This document shows, in pieces, positions 1 through 5,821 of a stretch of DNA of 9,405 bases. The notes below the pieces were generated by a model that did not search any database, was not told the DNA's origin, and saw only the letters and a program-made list of their open reading frames with translations. Made by a program: the position numbers and the translations under genes. The stretch is from assembly GCA_021154515.1 (NCBI GenBank), contig JAJKIL010000393.1:1-9405 (forward strand), given 5' to 3'. The number at the start of each line of letters is the position of its first letter. Within the stretch, counting starts at the first letter, position 1. The DNA is from Niastella sp. (GTDB lineage: Bacteria > Bacteroidota > Bacteroidia > Chitinophagales > Chitinophagaceae).

Positions 1-768
1 GGGTTCTTTATGCTGTTTGGGTTTATTTTTTCTGCCGCCTGGGTGCTGCAATTCCTGGTTTCTCCTGCTACCATTCCCAATGACCGGATCTTTTTTGTGT
101 TGCTGCTGTTGGCGCCGGCCATTTTTGCCATTAAGATCACTTTTGGCGAAGTAGCCAGTTACCTTACAGCACATTTTCCCTACCCCTGGAACCAATACTG
201 GAATAAGGTGCTCGACTGGCCCTTAAAACTGCTGGCTGTAGCCATACCGGTCATTGCCCTGTGGCGACTGGGCCGTTTTGAAGGCCCGGTGGCCGGCGTA
301 CAGGCCAGGGGCTTTAAGGTAAGACCATATTTTTTATTACTGCTGGCCATGGTGCCACTGATCGCTTTTGCAGCCACGCAAAACGATTTTTTGCATACGT
401 ATCCCAAGGTGCAACGCATTGATAATATAGCCCAATACGTGCAGCATCCCCTTCCCTGGAATGGGTTGTATGAACTTTCCTATGGGATTGACTTTGTAAC
501 TATTGAATTTTTCTTTCGCGGATTTCTGGTGCTTGCGTTTGCCCGTTTGGCCGGTAAACATGCCATATTACCGGTTGCGGCCTTCTACTGCTCCATTCAT
601 TTTGGAAAACCTTTGTTCGAATGTATCACCTCTTATTTCGGCGGCATCATTCTCGGAGCTGTAGTATACAATACACGTAGTATCTGGGGAGGATTAATAG
701 TACACCTGGGTATTGCCTGGCTCATGGAACTGGCAGGTTACCTGGGGCATGTTTATAAAGGCTGGTAA
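1..768 (+). CDS. CPBP-family intramembrane metalloprotease (CAAX protease-like), 5' partial
   Basis: Very hydrophobic protein whose second half matches the CPBP/Abi (CAAX prenyl protease 2-like) family of membrane-embedded proteases. Counting from the ATG at 10, the visible motifs are E166-FFF-R170-G, H197 after FYCSI, and H232 in VHLGIAW. These correspond to the EExxxR, FxxxH and HxxxN/D motifs. The first Glu of motif 1 is Ile165 and the last Asn/Asp is Ala236, so it is a divergent member; both metal-site His are present. The frame stays open to base 1 (Gly-Phe-Phe before the Met), no leader is visible, and the first helix starts abruptly, so the real start is probably left of the window. 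The substrate is unknown; family members process prenylated proteins or peptides or act in self-immunity. It ends 13 bp from a convergent small gene. Family call fairly sure, activity uncertain. Confidence 0.82.
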   Translation, partial: GFFMLFGFIFSAAWVLQFLVSPATIPNDRIFFVLLLLAPAIFAIKITFGEVASYLTAHFPYPWNQYWNKVLDWPLKLLAVAIPVIALWRLGRFEGPVAGVQARGFKVRPYFLLLLAMVPLIAFAATQNDFLHTYPKVQRIDNIAQYVQHPLPWNGLYELSYGIDFVTIEFFFRGFLVLAFARLAGKHAILPVAAFYCSIHFGKPLFECITSYFGGIILGAVVYNTRSIWGGLIVHLGIAWLMELAGYLGHVYKGW

Positions 769-781
769 AAAATCGTGATAA

Positions 782-991
782 CTACAGTAAAGCCAGATTA
801 GACTGTTTCATATAAGCACAAAAAGGATATTCCTGCGCAATGGCATTCAAACGTGTTATTGTTTCTTCACTGGGGGGAGTAGGAAATGTTTTTTCCAACA
901 AGAGTTTTTCGGCGTTTTTAGCGCTTTCGAAGGTGTGGCGGGTTGAAGTGCTGCTCGTAGCAGAAACCAAATTGAAAGTTTTCTTTTTCAT
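782..991 (-). CDS. Small protein of unknown function, paralogue A (69 aa)
   Basis: I do not recognise the family. The ATG at 989-991 is preferred over a TTG two codons upstream. The N-terminal half is Ser/Thr/Lys-rich (MKKKTFNLVSATSS...). The C-terminal half, about residues 37-62, carries PPSEETITRLNAIAQEYPFC followed by AYMKQ. The same block occurs in the gene at 1299-1529 with 15 of 25 positions identical, which is the main reason to believe both are translated. There is no signal peptide, membrane helix or double-glycine leader end. The conserved part looks like a short amphipathic helix followed by Tyr-Pro-Phe-Cys. No Shine-Dalgarno site is seen; the leader is AT-rich, as is normal in Bacteroidota. 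It converges on the CPBP gene with a 13-bp gap. It could be a standalone small regulator, a precursor peptide, or a remnant of a larger protein. Confidence 0.55.
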   Translation of the reverse strand: MKKKTFNLVSATSSTSTRHTFESAKNAEKLLLEKTFPTPPSEETITRLNAIAQEYPFCAYMKQSNLALL

Positions 992-1298
992 GCACAAAAT
1001 TTACAAGTAGTGATAAAATGTAATTAATCAGGCTTTCCTTGGATACGTACGCTACTTTAAAAATCAGAACAGCTAATTCATTAGGCAAGAAAAAGAGAGA
1101 CTCGTTAATCGTTCATTCAAATGGCTAGCAGAAAAATGTAAGAAAAGAAGAATATATAGCAATAAATTCGATCTATTCAAAGATAGATCAAATTTGCCGA
1201 AACTGGAAGTTTTTAACAAAAAAACCACCGGTTTCTTGTAGAAAAATACCGCAATAGGGAATTATACTTATCAAAATTACCGCTATTGCTTCCAAAAA
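992..1298. other. AT-rich intergenic region between the two small paralogues
   Basis: No credible coding sequence on either strand. It contains the imperfect hairpin at 1164-1195. It also has a weak 7-bp inverted pair, GCAATAG at 1251-1257 with CTATTGC at 1283-1289 (25-nt loop), just 3' of the second small gene. On the minus strand, TAATTTTG at 1272-1279 fits the Bacteroidota -7 consensus TAnnTTTG but has no -33 partner at the expected distance. The stretch probably holds the promoter and long leader of the 782-991 gene. Confidence 0.4.
1164..1195. repeat. Imperfect 13-bp hairpin
   Basis: Bases 1164-1176 pair with 1183-1195 with one C/A mismatch (1169:1190), leaving a 6-nt loop that a T-G pair can close to CAAA. 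The inner arms are GATCTAT and ATAGATC, the outer arms AAATT and AATTT. There is no T-tract on either side, so it is not a standard terminator. It lies about 100 bp 3' of one small gene and about 170 bp 5' of the other. It may be an operator, an RNA leader structure or a processing site; the role is unknown. Confidence 0.4.
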
Positions 1299-1529
1299 TC
1301 ATAATGGATCGTGGTCTTTCTGTTTATAGCAAACGCAAAATGGGTATTGCTTTCCCAATCGGTTCAGTCGATTGATCGTTTCCTCTGTTGGTGGAGGAAC
1401 GGCATTAATTAAATTTTCAACTAATGTTGTAGAGTTATTCTTAATTCTGTTTGCACGGCGTGCAGATCTTCTTGTAATAACGGGCAACTCCAATGCAGGA
1501 GAATAAATGGTTGCCGATGATTTTTTCAT
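1299..1529 (-). CDS. Small protein of unknown function, paralogue B (76 aa)
   Basis: Unrecognised family, partner of the gene at 782-991. The ATG is at 1527-1529 and also begins MKK. The N-terminal part is basic (TRRSARRANRIKNN, about residues 19-32). The conserved block, about residues 46-70, reads PPTEETINRLNRLGKQYPFC followed by VCYKQ, matching the paralogue at 15 of 25 positions; the extreme C-termini differ (KDHDPL against SNLALL). This copy has a second Cys two residues after the shared one (CVC). There is no signal peptide or membrane segment. Conservation limited to one block, with divergent N-termini of similar length, argues for a real small family rather than chance open frames. 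No modification enzyme, transporter or toxin/antitoxin partner lies beside it in this window. Confidence 0.55.
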   Translation of the reverse strand: MKKSSATIYSPALELPVITRRSARRANRIKNNSTTLVENLINAVPPPTEETINRLNRLGKQYPFCVCYKQKDHDPL

Positions 1530-1790
1530 ACGTTCAATACTTTTGAATGTTATCAGATGGTGGTCCCAATAAAAAATATGTATGGCTCTTTAGGCCTTGA
1601 AGAAACTTGCTACCGATCAAACACTGTAATAACCAAAAGGATCACTGAGTACAGATATTGTAAGCGAGATGGATTAGACTTAACATTTCTGTAGTAAAAT
1701 TCCTGATTTAAGGTCGTAAAAACAGGGTTACAAAGTTATATAAAAATTAATTCTTTTCCTAATGCTATCCAAATAATTTATATGGGTTGA
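1530..1790. other. Non-coding stretch upstream of small paralogue B
   Basis: AT-rich with no credible gene on either strand. On the minus strand TAACTTTG at 1731-1738 matches TAnnTTTG, the Bacteroidota -7 box, but no TTTG sits 19-21 bp upstream of it. If used, it would give the 1299-1529 gene a leader of nearly 200 nt. Nothing else is recognisable before the terminator at 1793-1836. Confidence 0.35.
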
Positions 1791-1792
1791 AT

Positions 1793-1836
1793 AAAAAAAT
1801 TACGCCTGATGATAACTGAAAGATCATCAGGCGTAA
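1793..1836 (-). terminator. Rho-independent terminator of the DUF4397 lipoprotein gene
   Basis: A perfect 14-bp stem (1800-1813 with 1823-1836, arms TTACGCCTGATGAT and its complement) with a 9-nt loop. Read on the minus strand it is followed directly by seven T residues (1793-1799). It begins about 40 bp after the stop codon at 1879. The T-tract is only on the minus-strand 3' side, which fixes the direction. Confidence 0.88.
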
Positions 1837-1878
1837 CATAAAAAATCTTTATAAACAGTGCGTTATTAGTAAAGCAAC

Positions 1879-2604
1879 TTAATCAACAGATTGCAGGTAA
1901 TCAATACCAATTGCATTAACGCCGGTTCCACCTTTTCTACCTCTTAAATAAATAGTGAAGGCGTTAAAGGGAGAAAGGTTAACTGAATTCAATGTGGCGA
2001 TCACAGAATCGGCACCCGATTTCTTTACAGTCACATTAACAGTAGCTGGCGTAATACCTGAAAACTGGTTATACGAACTTGAGTAAACATTATCGGCATA
2101 GCTGCGACCTGAAGACACAAGGGTATTATCAAAATACAGATCCACATCGTCCAATTCAGGGGCCAGATGAAAAAACCTGAAGAATGATTTGTCATTGGTA
2201 AGCACGCTGTAATTATCAGCAATTTTGACAGCGCCTACATGCATAGAATCGATGTTGTACAACAACAAGGTGGCATATTCAGATGAATCGTATATGCTGC
2301 TGCTCAAGGAGGCTACAACGCTATCGCCACCAGCTTTTTTAAAGCCGATCGCATACACGCCTGGGTCCAGGGCAGAATAAGAACTGGCAACTGTGCCCGC
2401 ATTGATCGCAGAGGATGCCTTTTTATCATTAAAATAAACTTCAACAGCCGGAGCCCAGGGCGCCAGATGCAGGAGTGAGATATAAGTTTTGGGGGCGGCT
2501 GTGGAACTTGCGGTATTTTTTATACAACCATTCAACCCTACCGATACAAAAGCCAGTATTCCCAATACCCAAAAAGCATTTTTTCTTACTTGCACAGTTT
2601 TCAT
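1879..2604 (-). CDS. DUF4397 domain-containing lipoprotein
   Basis: 241-aa predicted lipoprotein. The N-terminus (MKTVQVRK then a hydrophobic stretch) ends in the lipobox L24-N-G-C27, so the protein should be lipidated and anchored in the envelope. The mature part is two copies of one beta-rich unit. HLAP occurs at 46-49 and again at 146-149. VEVYFN and VDLYFD follow each by the same distance, and KKAGGDSVVASL (89-100) matches KKSGADSVIATL (194-205). This layout and the HLAP...VDVY signature fit DUF4397, a family of extracellular proteins of unknown function common in Bacteroidota. The start is supported by the signal sequence and an A-rich leader (AACTAAAA) before the ATG. It has its own terminator, so it is probably monocistronic. 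No catalytic residues are evident; a structural or binding role is likely. Confidence 0.88.
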   Translation of the reverse strand: MKTVQVRKNAFWVLGILAFVSVGLNGCIKNTASSTAAPKTYISLLHLAPWAPAVEVYFNDKKASSAINAGTVASSYSALDPGVYAIGFKKAGGDSVVASLSSSIYDSSEYATLLLYNIDSMHVGAVKIADNYSVLTNDKSFFRFFHLAPELDDVDLYFDNTLVSSGRSYADNVYSSSYNQFSGITPATVNVTVKKSGADSVIATLNSVNLSPFNAFTIYLRGRKGGTGVNAIGIDYLQSVD

Positions 2605-2670
2605 TTTTAGTTAACAAATTTTGATTGTGGTTCCTAGTTGCAGATGCTTGAAATTGTCGCTATCAGACCA

Positions 2671-2678
2671 CAAATTTA
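2671..2678 (-). promoter_or_regulatory. Candidate -7 promoter box of the DUF4397 gene
   Basis: On the minus strand this reads TAAATTTG, an exact match to TAnnTTTG, the Bacteroidota sigma-ABfr -7 element. It would start transcription near 2664 and give a leader of about 60 nt. No TTTG is found at the -33 position, so the call is tentative. Confidence 0.3.
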
Positions 2679-2778
2679 CCAATTAGTTTAGCCTGATATA
2701 TCGATTTTCTGACCATTATGACAAATAACCAGCTACTTACGTTGCACCTTGTTATGCCTAATAACTGATTATAAAGCC

Positions 2779-2800
2779 AAAAGGGCCCGAAGGCCCTTTT
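2779..2800 (-). terminator. Rho-independent terminator with UUCG tetraloop
   Basis: A 9-bp stem, AAAAGGGCC (2779-2787) with GGCCCTTTT (2792-2800). On the minus strand the loop is C(UUCG)G, the exceptionally stable tetraloop, and the stem ends in four T, then GGCTTTATAATC. It lies 25 bp after the stop of the DUF6600-type gene (2825). The stem also ends in TTTT on the plus strand, but no plus-strand gene nearby needs it. Confidence 0.82.
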
Positions 2801-2824
2801 ATAACTGAAAAAAAATGTTTTTTA

Positions 2825-4384
2825 TTAATTATGGCGCCAGCCGCCAAAATGGCCCCCGCCCTGCTGGTTATCACCACGATTTTGCTGTGGCTGAGACTGC
2901 TGCTGGGGTTGCTGTTGTTGCTGCTGCCGTTGATTACCAGGCTCGGTGTTACGCCGTTCAAATTGAGGCTGTTGCTGCTGAGGTTGCTGTTGTTGCTGTT
3001 GCCCGCGAAAACCCCGGAAACCACCACCACCCTGGTTATCAAATTGAGGCTGCTGCCGGCGTTGCTCAAACTGGCGCCGGTTATTTTCCGCATCCGCATT
3101 TCTTTGACGCATCATCTGTTCCTGTTGCTGACGGCGGTTATTTTCCTCATCTGCATTTCTTTGGCGCATCACCTGATCCTGTTGCTGGCGTCGGTTATTT
3201 TCCGCCTCCGCATTTCGTTGCCGCATCACCTGATCCTGTTGCTGGCGTCGGTTATTTTCCGCATCGGCATTTCTTTGACGCATCACCTGTTCCTGCTGTT
3301 GACGTTCTTCAAATTGACGACGGTTATTGGCATCATCATTTCTTTGCCGCATTACTTGTTCCTGTTGTTGACGTCTTTGTTCAAAAACCGACCCATTGTT
3401 TCCACCATTGTTTCTATCCCAGGTCCGGCCCTGGCCTCTGTCTTCCAACTGACGACGGTTATTGGCATCGTCATTTCTTTGCCGCATTACTTGTTCCTGT
3501 TGCTGGCGTCTTTGTTCAAAATTATCAGTGTTTCCACGGCGGTCGTTATTACCTCCAAATCGGTTACCGCGATTATCAGCTCCGTCATTACGTTGATCCC
3601 TGTTGAACCGTTGAAACCGGTCGGGTGCATAACGGTTGTTATCGCGATTCACCCGTGGGCGGTAAATAGCCACTTCATTATCGCGGAAATTGGTTCTGCC
3701 AGGTCTGTTGGCATCCCTGATGCTCACCGAACGGATGGATTGGCCGGTATACCGTTCCACCTCATGCCGGCCGGGGCCTGTTACATATACATTCCGTTCG
3801 CGGCGATAATTATTTATAATGGTGGTATTGTTAATGAAGACGGTATTTCGTTGCGCACCATAACAATGCTCATATACCCGCGGTGAAGCAATGTACTGCC
3901 GGTCAACAAAACACCAGTAGTTGCTGGGCGGAGAATAACTGCCAAACGAAAGGTTTACGCCCACACTGAACTGTGGTCCCAATGGCGCCCAGCCGTAATA
4001 ATCACCGCCGCTGCGCCAGCAAACCCAGGCTGGCGACCAGTCATAGCCCGGCTCCCAAAGCCAGCCATAATAATCATCGTAAAACCAACGGCCGTAGTGA
4101 AAAGGCGCCCAGCCCCAGGAATAATCCGAGACCCACATCCATTCATATTCATCGGTCCAAACCCAGTGCCCGTTGGTGCTGTAAGGTCTGAAATCGGGGC
4201 CCGTATCGGGGCGCCAAACATATCCATATTCAGGGTAATCGATCCAGCTTCCATATGGCGACAGTTCATCGTAGAATGTCTGGTATGAAACCTGCTCTTC
4301 CTGGGCAGTTGCTTTATTTTGAAGGCTGCCAAACAGTAATAACAAAAGTATTACCGGCATACTGATTATTGCAATTCGTTTCAT
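2825..4384 (-). CDS. Secreted Trp-rich DUF6600-type protein with Gln/Arg/Asn-rich repeat tail
   Basis: 519 aa. A signal peptide (MKRIAIIS, then a run of Leu) ends at A25-T-A27 before Q28, a signal peptidase I site, so the protein is exported. Residues about 34-137 are extraordinarily aromatic: 15 Trp between W47 and W132, in motifs such as YGSWIDYPEYGYVWRP, GHWVWTDEYEWMWVSDYSWGWAPFHYGRW split by short Asp/Tyr-rich links, and YYGWAPLGP. This matches DUF6600-type proteins of Bacteroidota. Residues 138-260 are mixed polar and probably folded. Residues about 260-519 are low complexity (Gln, Arg, Asn, Gly) with MRQRN at 300, 345, 368, 387, 406 and 425, then poly-Gln, ending in Gly-rich GGGHFGGWRHN. 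The function is unknown; the Trp motifs resemble wall- or glycan-binding repeats, which is inference. Single-gene unit with its own terminator. Long open frames on the opposite strand here follow from the skewed codons. Confidence 0.85.
   Translation of the reverse strand: MKRIAIISMPVILLLLLFGSLQNKATAQEEQVSYQTFYDELSPYGSWIDYPEYGYVWRPDTGPDFRPYSTNGHWVWTDEYEWMWVSDYSWGWAPFHYGRWFYDDYYGWLWEPGYDWSPAWVCWRSGGDYYGWAPLGPQFSVGVNLSFGSYSPPSNYWCFVDRQYIASPRVYEHCYGAQRNTVFINNTTIINNYRRERNVYVTGPGRHEVERYTGQSIRSVSIRDANRPGRTNFRDNEVAIYRPRVNRDNNRYAPDRFQRFNRDQRNDGADNRGNRFGGNNDRRGNTDNFEQRRQQQEQVMRQRNDDANNRRQLEDRGQGRTWDRNNGGNNGSVFEQRRQQQEQVMRQRNDDANNRRQFEERQQQEQVMRQRNADAENNRRQQQDQVMRQRNAEAENNRRQQQDQVMRQRNADEENNRRQQQEQMMRQRNADAENNRRQFEQRRQQPQFDNQGGGGFRGFRGQQQQQQPQQQQPQFERRNTEPGNQRQQQQQQPQQQSQPQQNRGDNQQGGGHFGGWRHN
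3074..3301 (-). repeat. Four tandem 57-bp repeats (19 aa each)
   Basis: Inside the DUF6600-type gene, residues 362-437 are four head-to-tail copies of a 19-residue unit with consensus QQQ[ED]QVMRQRNA-(D/E)-ENNRR, starting at residues 362, 381, 400 and 419. The copies differ at a few positions (E/D before QV, M for V in the last, AEAE/ADEE variants), and the DNA copies differ by scattered substitutions. The array is therefore not freshly duplicated, but it could still change copy number by recombination. Confidence 0.9.
3314..3520 (-). repeat. Direct repeat pair (72 bp, 135 bp apart) upstream of the 57-bp array
   Basis: Residues 289-312 and 334-357 of the DUF6600-type protein are the same 24-residue block (FEQRRQQQEQV, then MRQRNDDANNRRQ), encoded at 3449-3520 and 3314-3385. 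The nucleotide copies differ at some synonymous positions. They contain the same MRQRN core as the 57-bp array, so the whole tail appears to have grown from one ancestral motif. Confidence 0.85.
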
Positions 4385-4534
4385 TTAGTGTGTTTTAGAA
4401 TACTTATTAAATTAGAACGAATACAATGCCAGGCGTTTAGGCGCTTACACCTTTTAATAATACTTTATGTGAAGGAAGCGATAAAACCGGGTTTTAACTA
4501 AACGGGTATGCAACTATTTGAAGGGGGCCCAAAT

Positions 4535-4562
4535 AAAAATCGTCCCGACAGGGTCGGGACGA
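4535..4562 (-). terminator. Rho-independent terminator of the deacetylase gene
   Basis: A 10-bp perfect stem, TCGTCCCGAC (4540-4549) with GTCGGGACGA (4553-4562), and a 3-nt loop. On the minus strand it runs into TTTTTATTT. It lies about 30 bp beyond the stop codon at 4593 and separates the deacetylase transcript from the DUF6600-type gene. Confidence 0.87.
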
Positions 4563-4592
4563 CTGAATTTCTTACTGTATGTTGACCGGCGG

Positions 4593-5507
4593 TTAATTAT
4601 AGTGAAAACCTTCGTGCATTGATTTATATAAAGATGCGGGTTTCATGGCAGGGACAATGATCCGGCGAATAGTGTATAATGGGTCCTGCTCATCGCGTTT
4701 CGAGTATAACTGGAACGCAGCGATCATGCCTCTTTTCTTTAACTCCGGGATAGCTTCATGATTCCACAAACCAAAAGGATAAGCAAAGTACTGGATCTTT
4801 TTACCGGTAATGGATTCCAGCAGTTTGGTTGGCTTTTCAATTTGAATTTCCCAATCCTTACCCTGGTATTTCTTTACGTTATGATGGTCCCAGGTATGTG
4901 AACCTATCACGTGGCCATTATCAGAAAGCTCTTTGATCTGCTCTTTGTTCATATAGTGTGGGCGGCCGATTGAAACGGTCATTACGAAGAACACGCCCTT
5001 ATAACCATAGTTATCCAACAGGGGCCTGGCTACTGTGTATTGGTCCAGATCAGTATCATCGAAAGTAAGCATCACCGGTTTTGACGGTAATGGCTTTCCT
5101 TCGTTCAGGTAGGCATATAACTGATCGGGAAGAATAGTATGATAACCGCTGTCGCTCAGCATTTTTATCTGATCGGCCAATGAAGCAGGCGGTATAATGT
5201 AATCCTTGGCTGATTTGGAATCAGTAGGCTTCCAGTCGCGAATCTGGTGGTAACATAAGATCGGAACTTCCGGACGGGCCAAAATGGTTTTGGGGTCAGC
5301 AACTTTCATCCCCTCAACCGATGGCATGGGTTCAGCATTTGCTGATTTGTCTTTACCAGATGTTGGATGTTCGGATGTGGAAGAGCCAATTGCATTGGCC
5401 ACTTTAGCTGAAGGATTTTCGTGACAATTAGCTGCCATAAAGCAGAACAAAGCAATTGTCAGAATAGCTATCAATTCAGGTTTCGAGCGAAATGTGTGTG
5501 TCTTCAT
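4593..5507 (-). CDS. Polysaccharide deacetylase family lipoprotein (NodB/CE4)
   Basis: Predicted 304-aa lipoprotein. The ATG at 5505-5507 is chosen because it gives a compact signal sequence (MKTHTFRSK, hydrophobic stretch, then A25-A-N-C28 lipobox). The frame runs open to a TTG at 5624, but that extension adds 39 residues in front of the signal. A Ser/Lys-rich linker (30-78) precedes a CE4 domain. VPILCYHQI (81-89) is the N-terminal strand seen in PgaB/IcaB-like deacetylases. TFDDT (148-152) holds the catalytic base and metal Asp. H204-TWD-H208 is the metal-binding His pair, and AYPFG (242-246) is motif 3. The family removes N- or O-acetyl groups from peptidoglycan, chitin or poly-GlcNAc; the substrate here is not determined. 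The lipid anchor suggests action on envelope or exopolysaccharide glycan. Motif 1 has Thr in place of the usual Gly after DD. Confidence 0.9.
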   Translation of the reverse strand: MKTHTFRSKPELIAILTIALFCFMAANCHENPSAKVANAIGSSTSEHPTSGKDKSANAEPMPSVEGMKVADPKTILARPEVPILCYHQIRDWKPTDSKSAKDYIIPPASLADQIKMLSDSGYHTILPDQLYAYLNEGKPLPSKPVMLTFDDTDLDQYTVARPLLDNYGYKGVFFVMTVSIGRPHYMNKEQIKELSDNGHVIGSHTWDHHNVKKYQGKDWEIQIEKPTKLLESITGKKIQYFAYPFGLWNHEAIPELKKRGMIAAFQLYSKRDEQDPLYTIRRIIVPAMKPASLYKSMHEGFHYN

Positions 5508-5516
5508 AGAATGGAG

Positions 5517-5524
5517 CAAACTTA
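5517..5524 (-). promoter_or_regulatory. Possible -7 box just upstream of the deacetylase ATG
   Basis: On the minus strand this reads TAAGTTTG, an exact TAnnTTTG match, ending 9 bp before the ATG at 5507. If used, the transcript would be nearly leaderless. No -33 TTTG is present at the right distance, so it may be chance. Confidence 0.22.
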
Positions 5525-5597
5525 CGTAAAATAGGCATTGCATAAACGGGTAAAACCCCTTATTTGTTGTAGAATGTACGATACATACGCCACTTTT

Positions 5598-5630
5598 TTT
5601 GCACATATTTGGTAGACCTCTCAACCTTTG
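5598..5630 (+). promoter_or_regulatory. Candidate plus-strand promoter of the J-protein operon
   Basis: TTTG at 5598-5601 (end of a T-run), a 21-bp spacer, then AACCTTTG at 5623-5630. This fits the Bacteroidota pattern TTTG-N19-21-TAnnTTTG with one mismatch (A for the first T). Transcription would start near 5637, about 185 bp before the J-protein ATG. It is the only plausible plus-strand promoter I see in the divergent region. Confidence 0.35.
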
Positions 5631-5705
5631 CAGTTTTTACTATGTATACGTATAAGTTACCCTATATTGATGGAGTGGAAATACCATTAACGGAACAATA
5701 ACGCC

Positions 5706-5729
5706 TTCCAGGTTTCAGGTTCCAGGTTT
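5706..5729. repeat. Heptanucleotide tandem repeat TTCCAGG
   Basis: Three 7-bp units, TTCCAGG, TTTCAGG and TTCCAGG, followed by TTT, the start of a fourth. It resembles short tandemly repeated heptanucleotides found between genes in several bacterial groups. Confidence 0.7.
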
Positions 5730-5790
5730 AGCCTCCACTCTAGAACTAAATAACTGATTAACTTGCGGGCCTGGTTTCAGCGGCGAAGTA

Positions 5791-5820
5791 TTGACCATTC
5801 ACCATTGACCATTTACGATT
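5791..5820. repeat. Heptanucleotide tandem repeat TTGACCA, abutting the J-protein start
   Basis: Four 7-bp units, TTGACCA, TTCACCA, TTGACCA and TTTACGA, then TT, ending 1 bp before the ATG at 5822. It therefore occupies the place of the ribosome binding site. No purine-rich Shine-Dalgarno sequence is present. Confidence 0.75.
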
Positions 5821-5821
5821 C

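Larger units (their letters stand above)
5508..5821. other. Divergent intergenic region
   Basis: It separates the minus-strand deacetylase from the plus-strand J-protein operon. It holds a minus-strand TAAGTTTG box at 5517-5524, a candidate plus-strand promoter at 5598-5630, a 19-codon open frame at 5642-5701, and heptanucleotide repeat tracts at 5706-5729 and 5791-5820. Nothing else is recognised. Confidence 0.6.

Noticed and set aside
1251..1289. Terminator of the 1299-1529 gene
   Set aside because: The 7-bp arms enclose a 25-nt loop with no T-tract after them on the minus strand; too weak to call.
782..1529. Lanthipeptide or other RiPP precursor pair
   Set aside because: There is no double-glycine or other known leader end, no Ser/Thr/Cys-rich core, and no modification enzyme or exporter in the window. 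The conserved part is the C-terminal half rather than the leader. Kept only as an open possibility in the findings.
3074..3301. CRISPR-like array
   Set aside because: The 57-bp units are contiguous with no spacers and stay in frame inside a protein-coding gene.
2815..3886. Long plus-strand open frames (263 and 351 codons) opposite the DUF6600-type gene
   Set aside because: They are antisense to a well-supported signal-peptide protein. Their repetitive Leu- or Val/Ala-rich translations mirror the CAG/CGC/AAC-rich codons of its repeat tail, and there is no start context or family resemblance.
3955..4332. Minus-strand 125-codon open frame inside the DUF6600-type gene
   Set aside because: It is an out-of-frame shadow of the Trp-rich region; the Met/Gly-rich composition comes from shifted TGG/TAT codons.
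5593..5624. TTG start at 5624 for the deacetylase
   Set aside because: It would place 39 residues, including an unlikely Cys-rich stretch, before a clear lipoprotein signal that begins at the ATG at 5507.
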